Positions 42,010 to 52,840 of a DNA stretch of 64,000 nt are shown here, one piece after another. Position 1 is the stretch's first letter; every line of letters begins with the position of its first letter. Source of the DNA: Microbispora sp. ZYX-F-249. Lineage in GTDB: Bacteria > Actinomycetota > Actinomycetes > Streptosporangiales > Streptosporangiaceae. The translations under genes and the position numbers were made by a program. Below the pieces are notes generated by a model that saw only the letters and a list, made by a program, of their open reading frames with translations, had not been told where the DNA came from and did not search any database. The stretch lies in assembly GCF_039649665.1 (NCBI RefSeq), contig NZ_JBDJAW010000035.1, positions 16,768 through 80,767 of the forward strand. Direction: 5' to 3'.

Positions 42010-43353
42010 ATGGCGGTGCGTCTCGGAACGCGTCTCGGGGCGATGGTCGCGGCGCTGGTCCTCCTGCCGGTCATGGCGGTCCTCACGAGCGCCCCTGCCG
42101 CCGCCGACACCCGCGTCGACAACCCGTACGTGGCCGCCCACGGCTACGTCGACCCCTGGTGGTACGCGTCGGCCGCGGCGGAGCCCGGCGGCGCGGTGGT
42201 CGCCATCAGCCCGACCGCCGTCTGGCTCGACCGCGTCTCCCGCGTCGAGGGGACGCCCTCCTCGCCCGGGCTGCGCGCGCATCTGGACGAGGCGGTCCTG
42301 CAGGCCGCCGGTGGATCGAGCCCGCTCACGTTCCAGGTCGTGCTGAACGACCTGCCGGACCGCAACTGCACCCGCCCGGTCTCCAACGGGGACTTCAGCG
42401 TGGCGGCCGACGGCCTGAACCGCTACCGGACCGAGTACGTCGACCCGATCGCCGAGATCCTGGCCGACCCGGCCTACCAGCGGCTGCGCATCGTGGCGAT
42501 CGTCGAGCCCGACTTCCTGCCCGGGCTGCTCGTGCCCGCCACCACGGGCCGCTGCGGCGCCGTCCAGGCGAGCGGCGCCTACCCGCAGGCGCTGCGGTAC
42601 GCGATCACCCGGCTGCACGCCATCCCCAACGTGTACGTCTACCTCGACGCCTCCCACCACGGCTTCGCCGGCCACTCCGCCAACTTCGGCCGGGCCGCCG
42701 ACCTGCTCGCGAGCATCGCGGGCGCGTCCGGCGGCGGACCGTCGCCGGTGCACGGCTTCACGGTCAACGTCGGGGGCTACAACGCCCTGGCCGAGCCGCA
42801 CTTCACCGCCGAGACGAAGATCAACGGACAGCCGGTGAAAATGTCGCGCTGGGTCGAGTGGAACGACTACGTGGACGAGCTCTCCTTCGCCCAGGCGTTC
42901 CGGCAGCGGCTCATCGCGGCCGGGTTCCCCTCCGGCATCGGCATGGTGATCGACACCTCGCGCAGCGGCTGGGGCGGCCCGGACCGCCCGCTCCACCGGA
43001 GCACCTCCACCGACGTGAACCGGTTCGTCGACGAATCCCGGGTGGACCGCCGCAAGAGCGTCGGCAACTGGTGCAACCAGGCCGGCGCCGGGCTCGGCGA
43101 GCGCCCTCGGGCCATCCCCGCGATCGGCATCGACGCGTACGCCTGGATCAAGCAGCCGGGTGTCTCGGACGGCTCCAGCGTGAACGTCATCGCTCCCGAC
43201 GGCACCCGGCCCGATCCCATGTGCGATCCCACGTACGCCCCCGTCACCGGCGCGTACGTGCCCAGCGGCGCGCTCCCGGGCGCCCCGCCGGCGGGACAGT
43301 GGTTCGGTGCGCAGTTCCGCCAGCTCCTGGCCAACGCCTACCCGCCGCTGTGA
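42010..43353 (+). CDS. secreted glycoside hydrolase family 6 (cellulase-type)
   Basis: 447 residues with a signal peptide (cleavage near APAAAD, residue 36) and only the GH6 catalytic domain; no cellulose-binding module. Family segments: IVEPDFLPGL (catalytic acid Asp), VYLDASHHGF, GFTVNVGGYN, MVIDTSRSGWGG, WCNQAGAGLGERP and IDAYAWIKQPGVSDG. Several differ from typical cellulases (usual VLEPDSL, LDAGHAGW), so specificity may differ. ATG at 42010 has GAGGAGG 7 bases upstream. No CebR-type box was found. Confidence 0.92.
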   Translation: MAVRLGTRLGAMVAALVLLPVMAVLTSAPAAADTRVDNPYVAAHGYVDPWWYASAAAEPGGAVVAISPTAVWLDRVSRVEGTPSSPGLRAHLDEAVLQAAGGSSPLTFQVVLNDLPDRNCTRPVSNGDFSVAADGLNRYRTEYVDPIAEILADPAYQRLRIVAIVEPDFLPGLLVPATTGRCGAVQASGAYPQALRYAITRLHAIPNVYVYLDASHHGFAGHSANFGRAADLLASIAGASGGGPSPVHGFTVNVGGYNALAEPHFTAETKINGQPVKMSRWVEWNDYVDELSFAQAFRQRLIAAGFPSGIGMVIDTSRSGWGGPDRPLHRSTSTDVNRFVDESRVDRRKSVGNWCNQAGAGLGERPRAIPAIGIDAYAWIKQPGVSDGSSVNVIAPDGTRPDPMCDPTYAPVTGAYVPSGALPGAPPAGQWFGAQFRQLLANAYPPL

Positions 43354-43370
43354 GGCGTCTGCCCGCCCCG

Positions 43371-44372
43371 CTACCAGCGGTTGCGCGCTTCCTCCGCCCA
43401 GCCGGTCAGGCCGTCCAGGTCCACCCAGGCGCCGTCGTCGGCCCGGGCCCGTCCGCTGAAGTGCCCGAAGCACTGGTGCGTCTCGCTGCCCACGACGCCG
43501 AGCTCGGTGCGGGCCTCCCGCACGTGGAACGGATGGAACTCCACCTCGACGCGTGGGCCGGTGATCCGCCACGGACGCTTCCAGTCCGTCCGGTCGTAGG
43601 ACCAGAGCAGCTCGTCGCCGATCTTGTGCAGGCGGCCGTCGAGGAACAACGCGTTCTCCGTGGAGCCGGTGCCGTCGGTCCATCTGCCGCCGAGCTGGAC
43701 GGCCCTGCCCGGCCCGCTGCCCGCCGCCCAGTTCCAGGTGACCGCGTACGGCCACTTGCCCCGGCCGTGGTCCAGCACGGCGAAGGAGTCCGCCTCGCCG
43801 ACGGCGTACTCGCCCGACGGCAGCCGCAGGCGTCCGCGCACGGGCCGGCCCACGTCCTTCACGGTGTACTGGAACCGGTTCGGGCCCCAGGGCACCACCA
43901 CGCCCAGCGACTCGTGCCCCTCCGGCGACGCCGCCCGCAGGTCCACCTCGACTCCGGGGGCCGTGGCCCGGATCGTCGCGCCGCCCGGGTCCTGGTCGAC
44001 GCGGATCTCCAGGCCGCCGCCGCTGACCGCGGCCGTCCCGGCCCCGCTGCGCTCGGGGAACACGGCGCCGCGGGCCAGCGGGACCGTCACGTCCTTGGTG
44101 ATCTCCTCGCCGGTGTCCCGGTCCAGCACGTAGAGGCCGTACACACCGGCGTAGTCGAGCGACGACGCCACCAGGCCGACGATGTGGCGGGGCGTCACGA
44201 CGCCCCAGTATTCCCAGCGCTTGCGCCGTCCCCAGCCGCGCAGGTTGGCCCGGTGGAGCGGGCGGCGGGTCCAGCCGACGGCGCCGGGGTCGAGCCGCCC
44301 GCCGGGCAGGCACAGGTCGACGGGCGCGGTGATCTCCCGTTCGCGGGTGGTCACGCGTTCGCCCGAGGTCAC
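43371..44372 (-). CDS. DUF2804 protein
   Basis: 333 residues. DUF2804 hallmarks: RKRWEYWGVVTPRHIVGLVA, AVLDHGRGKWPYAVTWNWA and VEVEFHPFHVREARTELG. Beta-rich, related in fold to lipocalin-like/AttH proteins; function unknown. GTG at 44372 overlaps the stop of the YjbR gene (GTGA), so they form an operon. Confidence 0.9.
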   Translation of the reverse strand: MTSGERVTTREREITAPVDLCLPGGRLDPGAVGWTRRPLHRANLRGWGRRKRWEYWGVVTPRHIVGLVASSLDYAGVYGLYVLDRDTGEEITKDVTVPLARGAVFPERSGAGTAAVSGGGLEIRVDQDPGGATIRATAPGVEVDLRAASPEGHESLGVVVPWGPNRFQYTVKDVGRPVRGRLRLPSGEYAVGEADSFAVLDHGRGKWPYAVTWNWAAGSGPGRAVQLGGRWTDGTGSTENALFLDGRLHKIGDELLWSYDRTDWKRPWRITGPRVEVEFHPFHVREARTELGVVGSETHQCFGHFSGRARADDGAWVDLDGLTGWAEEARNRW

Positions 44373-44737
44373 GGTGTCGCCGGCCGTTCGTCGAGGAGCC
44401 GGACCAGTCGTCTCGGCGCGATCAGCCGGTAGCTGTCCTCGATCAGCCCGGCGATCTCGTCCCAGTCCTGATCGGCGTCCAGCCGCGCGCCCACCCAGCC
44501 GTTGCGGCCGACGTACGGCGGGACGAAGAAGCGCTCCGGGTCCGAGGCCACGAGAGCGTCCTGCACTCCCGGCCCGGCCTTGAACGTCAGCGACCGCCCG
44601 TCCTCGCTCGTCATCGCGAACATCTTGTCGCCGACCCGGTATGCGGGGGCGGTGTGGCCCCCGAACGGCTTCTCCACCGCCTCCGGGAGGGCCAGGCTGA
44701 TCTCCCGGATCCTGGCCGCCGCCTCCTCATCGCCCAC
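44369..44737 (-). CDS. MmcQ/YjbR-family protein
   Basis: 122 residues of the CyaY-like-fold MmcQ/YjbR family: REISLALPEAVEKPFGGHTA, YRVGDKMFAM, LTFKAG and GRNGWVGARL. Probably a DNA- or nucleotide-interacting protein, unproven. GTG start; coupled to DUF2804. Confidence 0.9.
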   Translation of the reverse strand: MGDEEAAARIREISLALPEAVEKPFGGHTAPAYRVGDKMFAMTSEDGRSLTFKAGPGVQDALVASDPERFFVPPYVGRNGWVGARLDADQDWDEIAGLIEDSYRLIAPRRLVRLLDERPATP

Positions 44738-44829
44738 GCGGCTCGTCCCTTCGCACGATCGTCATGACCGACCAGGGTACGGGCCGCACCCCGCCCCCAC
44801 CACCCTGCCGGTGCGGGGCAGGGGCAGGG

Positions 44830-45132
44830 TCAGTGGTCGTCCCAGTGGCCGTCGTGGCGGACGTGGCGGTGGCCGTCGTGGATGTAGTCGACGTGGTCGC
44901 CGTGCGGCACGGCCACGTGCCCGCACCCCGGCCCGTGCTCGTGGTCGTGCACGTCGTGGACGGCGTGCGCGCTCTCCTCGCACTCGTCGACATGGTTCTC
45001 GTGCACCCGGTGCAGATGACCGTCGTGGACGTAGTCCACATGGTCGCGGTGCGGCACCGCGACATGGCCGCACCCGGCGCCGTGCAGGTGCTCGTGCTGC
45101 GTGTGCGGGTGGTGCTCGGTCGTTGTGGTCAT
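44830..45132 (-). CDS. histidine-rich metal-binding protein, internal duplication
   Basis: 100 residues, about a quarter His. Two copies of one module: HEHLHGAGCGHVAVPHRDHV plus DYVHDGHLHRVHENH, and HEHGPGCGHVAVPHGDHVDY plus IHDGHRHVRHDGH, joined by ECEESAHAVHD. Each has a GCGHVAVPH core. It probably stores or buffers Zn, Ni or Cu in the cytoplasm; no signal peptide. No Zur or Nur box was visible. Confidence 0.8.
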   Translation of the reverse strand: MTTTTEHHPHTQHEHLHGAGCGHVAVPHRDHVDYVHDGHLHRVHENHVDECEESAHAVHDVHDHEHGPGCGHVAVPHGDHVDYIHDGHRHVRHDGHWDDH

Positions 45133-45246
45133 GGGGGGATTCCCCCTTTCCGGAAACCGCGGACTGCCGCATTGGTACCCCCGTGCGTACGCCGGAGGCA
45201 CCGCCTCGGCCGCTTTTGCGCAAGCCGATGGGAGGCTCTACTCCCG

Positions 45247-45288
45247 TTTGGGGCACCCGGCCGTCGCTTTGGGGCACCCGGCTGTCGC
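45247..45288 (+). repeat. tandem 21-bp repeat
   Basis: TTTGGGGCACCCGGCYGTCGC twice in tandem (one C/T difference), in the 186-base gap between the His-rich and hemerythrin genes. Confidence 0.85.
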
Positions 45289-45318
45289 GTCATGGGATCC
45301 GGGGCTGCTCCCGCTCCG

Positions 45319-45798
45319 TCAGAGCTGACCACCCGGAGCCCGCAGCAGCGTGCCGGCCCGGGCCCGCACCGCCTCGACGGCCTCCCAGTCCTCGGTGGCG
45401 AGGCCGGCCAACGCCGCCGGGAACACGCCGTCCTGCTCTTTCAGGATGTGGGCGCGCAGCAGGTTCAGGACGTCGAGCAACCTGAGCGGCCAGCCGGGAT
45501 CGCCGGGCGCGCCGTCCGCCGCCTCGCCGAGAACCGCCTCGATGCGCCGGTGCTCCGCCTCCAGGCCCGCGACGTGCTCGGGGAAGTCGGCCGCCAGCGC
45601 GGGGAACAGGCCGTGCTCCTCGACCTCGGTGTGCGGGCCGAGCACCTCGGCGATCCGCCCGGCGATCGCGGTCATGGCGTCGGTGTCGCCGGCGGCGTAC
45701 GCCGTACGCGCGTCTCCGATCAGGTCGACCACCAGATCGTGCTCACGGGTCAGCTCGCCGATCACGGTCACGGCCTGGCAGCCGCAGTACTCGCACAT
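45319..45798 (-). CDS. hemerythrin-domain protein
   Basis: 159 residues. Di-iron ligands are spread over four helices: TREHDLV, GPHTEVEEHGLFPAL, LEAEHRRIEAVL and LRAHILKEQDGVFPA. An N-terminal CEYCGCQ may bind a metal or act as a thiol switch. Related proteins bind O2 or NO or repair Fe-S centres; the divergent neighbour is an NO reductase, so NO sensing or scavenging is a reasonable inference. Confidence 0.9.
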   Translation of the reverse strand: MCEYCGCQAVTVIGELTREHDLVVDLIGDARTAYAAGDTDAMTAIAGRIAEVLGPHTEVEEHGLFPALAADFPEHVAGLEAEHRRIEAVLGEAADGAPGDPGWPLRLLDVLNLLRAHILKEQDGVFPAALAGLATEDWEAVEAVRARAGTLLRAPGGQL

Positions 45799-46073
45799 CT
45801 CGATCCTCAGGTGCTCTGGGCGCGGTCCGGGCCATCACCAGCCGGACTCGTCCAACGATGCCCGGCCGCCGGGCCGGCGGGGCAGGGACCTTGGACCTCC
45901 CCGTACGGGTCCCCCGTCACCCGCCGGGCCGGTCGCGGCCCGTGCTCTCCCCCGCCGGGCGGCTCGCGCGATGCCGCGGGTCCGCCCGCCGAGGGCGTGT
46001 CCTCTCGACCGCTGCGGCCGCGCCCGGTAGGAGTAGGAACCCTCTCCCCCTGCCTTATCGGGAACGGTGATCG

Positions 46074-48377
46074 ATGGGTCCGGGGACGGGGACGCGCAGA
46101 GAGCTTCTGGTCTCCAGACGCTGGATTCAGGCGGCTGTGCTGGTGGCCGTGTTCGGGTTCTTCGTCATGGGCCTGCTCGCGTTCCGTACGTACACCGCGG
46201 GGCCGCCCGTACCGCGGCTGGTGGTGGGCGAATCCGGGCAGGAGCTGTACACCGGCCGCGACATCGCCGACGGGCAGAAGGTCTTCCTGGCCAACGGGCT
46301 GATGCAGTACGGGTCGGTGCTCGGGCACGGGGGCTATCTCGGGCCGGACTACACGGCCGACTACCTGCGTCGCGCCGCCACCGCCGCCCTCCGGTCGCGC
46401 GGCGGCGGCGACCAGGCTCGTGAGCGGGTCGTACGGGAGTTCCGGACCAACCGCTACGACCCCCGTACGGGGGTGCTGACCTACACGCGGGCGCAGGCGG
46501 CCGCCTTCACCGCGCTCACCGGGCACTATCGCGACTACTTCGCCGACCCCCGTACGGACAAGGGGCTGCGCCCGCACGCGATCACGGATCCACGGCAGAT
46601 CCGTCAGCTGACCGCGTTCCTGTCCTGGACGGCCTGGATCGCCTCGGCCGAACGCCCCGGAGCGGTCTACTCCTACACCAACAACTGGCCCGCCGAGCCG
46701 TTGGTCGGCAACGTGCCCACCGCCGACACCGTGCTGTGGAGCGTGGTGTCGCTGGTCGCCCTTCTGGTCGGCATCGGTGCGCTGTTCGGCGCCGTCGGCC
46801 GGTGGGGCGGACATCTGGGCTGGCGGGGCCGTCAGGCCGAGGCGATCGACTTCCACTCCCCCGATGAGGTGGCGCTCACGCCCGCGCAGCGGGTCACCGC
46901 GTTCTTCTTCCTCGTCGTCGCGCTGCTCTTCCTCGCGCAGGTGCTACTGGGCGGTGCGACGGAGCACTATCGCGCCGATCTCACGAGTTTCTTCGGCCTC
47001 AACCTGGCCGAGTTGCTGCCTTTCAACCTGGCCCGCACCTGGCACCTGCAGCTGTCGCTGTTCTGGGTGGTGGCCGCCTTCCTCGCGGCCGGCATCTTCC
47101 TGGCCCCGCTCATGGCCGGAGCCGAGCCGCGCGGCCACGGGAGGCTCGCCTGGTCGCTTCTGGCGGCCCTCGCCGTCGTGGCGTCCGGCTCCCTGATCGC
47201 GGAGGGGCTGAGCATCCACGGGTTCATCCGGCCGGGCGACTTCTGGGGCAGCCAGCAGTTCGAATGGCTCGACCTCCCCCGCGTCTGGCAGATCCTGCTG
47301 ACCGCCGGCATGGCCCTGTGGGCGGTGATGATGTGGCGGGTGCTGCGCACCACCCTGTCGAGGGACAGCCGCGGCAACCTGCCCTGGATATTCTTCCTGT
47401 CCGGCCTGGCGATCCCCGGCGTCTACGCGGTCGGGCTGCTGGCTCGCCCGGGCGACACCTTCACCGTCACCGACTTCTGGCGGTTCTGGGTGGTGCACCT
47501 GTGGGTGGAGGACTTCCTCGAACTGTTCACCACCGCCATGGTCGCCTACATGTTCGTCCAGCTCGGCGTGGTGCGGGAGCGGGTCGCCCTCGTGGTGATC
47601 TACCTGGACGTCATCCTGTACTCGGCCGGCGGCGTGATCGGCACCATGCACCACCTGTACTTCAGCGGCGAGCCCGTGGAGCACCTCGCGCTGGGCGCGT
47701 TCTTCTCCGCGATGGAGGTCGTGCCGCTGACCTTCCTGACCGTGGAGGCCTGGTCGTTCCTGCAGCTGGGGGCACGCCAGCACATGGAGTCGCGCACCCC
47801 GTTCCCGCACCGCTGGGCCGTGATGTTCCTGGTCGCCGTCGGCTTCTGGAACTTTCTCGGCGCGGGCGTCTTCGGCTTCCTGATCAACCTTCCGATCGTC
47901 TCCTACTACGAGATCGGCACCGGCCTGACCGCCAACCACGCACATGGCTCGATGATGGGCGTCTACGGCATGCTCGCCATCGCCCTCGGCCTGTTCGCGC
48001 TGCGCTACCTGATCCCCGCGGACCGGTGGCCGGAGAAGTGGGCCAGGGTCTCCTTCTGGTCCCTCAACATCGGCCTGGCCTGGATGTGCTTCGCCACCCT
48101 GCTGCCGCTGGGCCTCCTGCAACTGCACCAGGCGGTGGCCTCCGGCTACTTCGAGGCGCGCTCCCTCGGCTACCTCACCGGCCGCACCAACACCCTGCTC
48201 GAGTGGCTGCGCCTGCCCGGCGACGCCCTGTTCATCGTCGGCGGCGTCCTGCCCTTCTGCCGGATCGCCTGGCTCGGCGTACGCCACCGGGGACGGCAGG
48301 CCACCGCCGACCCGGTCACCGGGGTCACCCCCGCGCCCCGGCTGTCGGTCATCCGGGAACCGGTGGACACACCATGA
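46074..48377 (+). CDS. norB: quinol-dependent nitric oxide reductase (qNOR)
   Basis: 767 residues, about fourteen TMs, single-subunit NorB/NorZ. The N-terminal periplasmic domain has SGQELYTGRDIADGQKVFLA; the haem-copper core follows with RTWHLQLSLFW, VHLWVEDFLELFTTAMVAYM, GTMHHLYFSG and TANHAHGSMMGVYGM (haem and FeB histidines). It reduces NO to N2O with quinol. Probably for NO detoxification, as no other denitrification gene is in the window. ATG at 46074; its stop overlaps the next gene (ATGA). Confidence 0.93.
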   Translation: MGPGTGTRRELLVSRRWIQAAVLVAVFGFFVMGLLAFRTYTAGPPVPRLVVGESGQELYTGRDIADGQKVFLANGLMQYGSVLGHGGYLGPDYTADYLRRAATAALRSRGGGDQARERVVREFRTNRYDPRTGVLTYTRAQAAAFTALTGHYRDYFADPRTDKGLRPHAITDPRQIRQLTAFLSWTAWIASAERPGAVYSYTNNWPAEPLVGNVPTADTVLWSVVSLVALLVGIGALFGAVGRWGGHLGWRGRQAEAIDFHSPDEVALTPAQRVTAFFFLVVALLFLAQVLLGGATEHYRADLTSFFGLNLAELLPFNLARTWHLQLSLFWVVAAFLAAGIFLAPLMAGAEPRGHGRLAWSLLAALAVVASGSLIAEGLSIHGFIRPGDFWGSQQFEWLDLPRVWQILLTAGMALWAVMMWRVLRTTLSRDSRGNLPWIFFLSGLAIPGVYAVGLLARPGDTFTVTDFWRFWVVHLWVEDFLELFTTAMVAYMFVQLGVVRERVALVVIYLDVILYSAGGVIGTMHHLYFSGEPVEHLALGAFFSAMEVVPLTFLTVEAWSFLQLGARQHMESRTPFPHRWAVMFLVAVGFWNFLGAGVFGFLINLPIVSYYEIGTGLTANHAHGSMMGVYGMLAIALGLFALRYLIPADRWPEKWARVSFWSLNIGLAWMCFATLLPLGLLQLHQAVASGYFEARSLGYLTGRTNTLLEWLRLPGDALFIVGGVLPFCRIAWLGVRHRGRQATADPVTGVTPAPRLSVIREPVDTP

Positions 48378-48826
48378 TCTTCACCATCGAGGCGATCCTG
48401 GCGGACGGCTACGCCGCCGGACTGCTCGCCATCGCCGCCGGGCTGGACCGCCTGGCCCGCCACGTCGCCGTACGACCCGGACACCATCCCATCGGGGGGT
48501 TGCCCTGTCGCCCGGAGCACGACGCCCGGGAGAACGTCCGGACGCCGCCGCCCTGGCCGCACTCGGAGGCAGGGCGCTTCCACCGCTGCCTCGCCCTCGT
48601 CCTGGTCGTTCTGGCCGCATCGCTGACGCTCGTCCAGGCCATACGCCACCCCGCCCGGCCCGACCTCGTGCTGGCCGCCGGCACGCTCGCGGCCACCGGC
48701 CTGACCGGGTGGCTGCTGGCCCGACGTCTCCGCGCCACCCCCGCCGGTTTCCCCGGACCGGGAAGGGAGCATGAACAGCCGGCATCACCTGAGAGAACAA
48801 AAGATTTGGGTGATTCGTTCTCTTGA
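48374..48826 (+). CDS. small membrane protein coupled to NO reductase
   Basis: 150 residues: hydrophobic N-terminus (MIFTIEAILADGYAAGLLAI), a hydrophilic stretch with PEHDARENVRTPPPW, then two TMs about 69-88 and 96-116. The 4-base overlap with norB implies a shared function, perhaps assembly or electron delivery; no family recognised. Confidence 0.72.
   Translation: MIFTIEAILADGYAAGLLAIAAGLDRLARHVAVRPGHHPIGGLPCRPEHDARENVRTPPPWPHSEAGRFHRCLALVLVVLAASLTLVQAIRHPARPDLVLAAGTLAATGLTGWLLARRLRATPAGFPGPGREHEQPASPERTKDLGDSFS
48792..48823 (+). promoter_or_regulatory. inverted repeat ahead of furA
   Basis: AGAGAAC-N18-GTTCTCT, lying over the end of the small membrane gene and touching the -35 TTGAAC (48823) of the furA promoter (-10 TGTAGG at 48845). 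It could be a FurA operator or the operon terminator. Confidence 0.45.
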
Positions 48827-48859
48827 ACTCATCGCGTTTATGGCTGTAGGTTGGGCGCC

Positions 48860-49297
48860 ATGATCGCGCCCAGGACTCCGACCACCGCCGAGGAGCTGCG
48901 CGGGGCCGGCCTGCGGGTGACGGCCGCCCGCGTCGCACTGCTCGAGACCGTCCGCAGCGGTGACCACCTCGACGTCGAGGCGATCGCCTCCGGGGTCCGC
49001 GATCGCGTGGGCCACGTCTCCCTGCAAGCCGTGTACGAGGCCCTCCATGCCCTGACCGCAGCGGGACTCGTCCGCCGCATCGAACCGGCCGGCAGCCCGG
49101 CCCGGTTCGAGGGCCGCGTCGGCGACAACCACCACCACGTCGTGTGCCGGTCGTGCGGTGTCGTCGCCGACGTCGACTGCGCGGCCGGCGAGGCGCCGTG
49201 CCTGACCGCCTCCGACGACCACGGCTTCACGATCGACGAGGCCGACGTCATCTACTGGGGCCTGTGCCCCGGCTGTTCCAACGCCCGCGCTTCCTGA
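48860..49297 (+). CDS. furA: Fur-family peroxide/iron regulator
   Basis: 145 residues. Winged HTH (GLRVTAARVALLETV, VSLQAVYEALHALTAAGLVRRI), HHHVVCRSCGVVADVDC with the structural-zinc Cys pair, and a C-terminal CPGC. Fur proteins upstream of katG in actinomycetes repress it and are inactivated by peroxide. ATG at 48860 lies ten bases after a -10-like TGTAGG; furA messages are typically leaderless. katG follows after 33 bases. Confidence 0.93.
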   Translation: MIAPRTPTTAEELRGAGLRVTAARVALLETVRSGDHLDVEAIASGVRDRVGHVSLQAVYEALHALTAAGLVRRIEPAGSPARFEGRVGDNHHHVVCRSCGVVADVDCAAGEAPCLTASDDHGFTIDEADVIYWGLCPGCSNARAS

Positions 49298-49306
49298 GCC
49301 CCATGA

Positions 49307-51562
<2,256 letters not shown>

Positions 51563-51575
51563 TCCCGGCATGATC

Positions 51576-51607
51576 GTCCGGGCCGGCCCGCGCGGGCCGG
51601 CCCGGAC
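51576..51607. terminator. 32-bp perfect palindrome, bidirectional terminator
   Basis: GTCCGGGCCGGCCCGC is followed directly by its reverse complement. It sits midway between the convergent katG and epoxide hydrolase genes. Confidence 0.82.
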
Positions 51608-51634
51608 GTTCCCGTGGTCAGGCGGGCCCCGTGG

Positions 51635-52621
51635 TCAGGCTGGCAGGGAGGCGAGCCAGCCGGTCAGGATGTCGTTGACCTCGTCTCGGCGTTCCTGCTG
51701 GATCCAGTGGCCGCAGCCGTCGAGCACGCGCGAGGAGACCAGGCCCGGCAGCGTGACCGGGTAGGCCGCGATGGCGTCGGCCATCCAGGTCGTGGAGGCG
51801 TCCAGCGCGCCGCCGATGAACAGCGACGGCTGTGTGATGGCGGCACCGTCGAAGCCGGCGAGGTCCTCCCAGTCCCGGTCCATGTTCCGGTAGCGGTTCA
51901 GCGCCCCGGTCAGGCCGGTCCGTTCGAACTCGGCGGCGTAGAAGTCGAGATCGTCCTGGCCGAGCCAGGCGGGCATCCGGCCGGAGGGGAAGCGGTCGCG
52001 CAGCCTTCCGCCCCGGGACACGAAGTGCGGGTCCGGGGCACCGGCGGAGGGCATGGTGTCGGCGGACAGGGCGGCGTAGAAGCCGGCGAGCCAGCCGCGG
52101 ACGTCCGGCTCGATCTCGTCCTCGGCCCGGCCGGGCTCCTGGAAGTAGCCGGCGTAGAACTCCTCCTCTCCGCCCATCCGCGCGAACACCTCGCTGGGCC
52201 GCGGCCCGCCGCGCGGAGCGTACGGCACGCTCAGCAGGCCGACCGCGCGGAAGACCTCGGGCCGCACGAGGGCGGAGTTCGCGGCGATGGTCGCGCCCCA
52301 GTCGTGACCCACGATCACCGCGGTCGGCTCGCCCAGGGCGTGCACGACCGCGACGTTGTCCTCGACCAGCTCCAGCATCCGGTACGCGGCGACGTCCCCG
52401 GGCTTGGAGGAGCGGCCATAGCCCCTGACGTCCAGAGCGACGGCCCGGTAGCCGGCCGCGGCCAGCACGGGCAGTTGGTGGCGCCACGAATACCAGGACT
52501 CGGGGAACCCGTGCACCAGCAGCACCAGCGGCCCCGAGCCCTGCTCCACGACGTGGATGCGACCGGCGGGAGACGGGACCAGACGATGTGTGACCGCCGC
52601 GGCGGGAGCGGGCTGCGCCAT
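51635..52621 (-). CDS. epoxide hydrolase-type alpha/beta hydrolase
   Basis: 328 residues: oxyanion loop HGFPESWYSW, nucleophile Asp in VGHDWGA, a cap domain, and DGCGHWIQQERRDEV with the catalytic His. Hydrolyses epoxides to diols. ATG at 52621 has GGAGG six bases upstream. Confidence 0.92.
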   Translation of the reverse strand: MAQPAPAAAVTHRLVPSPAGRIHVVEQGSGPLVLLVHGFPESWYSWRHQLPVLAAAGYRAVALDVRGYGRSSKPGDVAAYRMLELVEDNVAVVHALGEPTAVIVGHDWGATIAANSALVRPEVFRAVGLLSVPYAPRGGPRPSEVFARMGGEEEFYAGYFQEPGRAEDEIEPDVRGWLAGFYAALSADTMPSAGAPDPHFVSRGGRLRDRFPSGRMPAWLGQDDLDFYAAEFERTGLTGALNRYRNMDRDWEDLAGFDGAAITQPSLFIGGALDASTTWMADAIAAYPVTLPGLVSSRVLDGCGHWIQQERRDEVNDILTGWLASLPA

Positions 52622-52840
52622 CGATCCTCCAAAGTTCCTGGTGGTTTCGCGGGAATCATCCGCCGGACCGTGCCGCCGCCGCGAATCGTGTTGCCGGTCC
52701 GGCAAATTGCTCCGGGCGCCACATCACAGGGCCGGCCGATGTGACCGGCCCCTGACGTTCGCCGAGCCCGCCGTCCGGGGAGTCTTCGGGGTGGGGTTCC
52801 CCGGCCGGAAGAAGTCGCTCTCCTCCCCGCCGCCGGGGCC

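Noticed and set aside
44738..45318. Zur/Nur box near the His-rich gene
   Set aside because: No AT-rich dyad of the expected form was seen on either strand.
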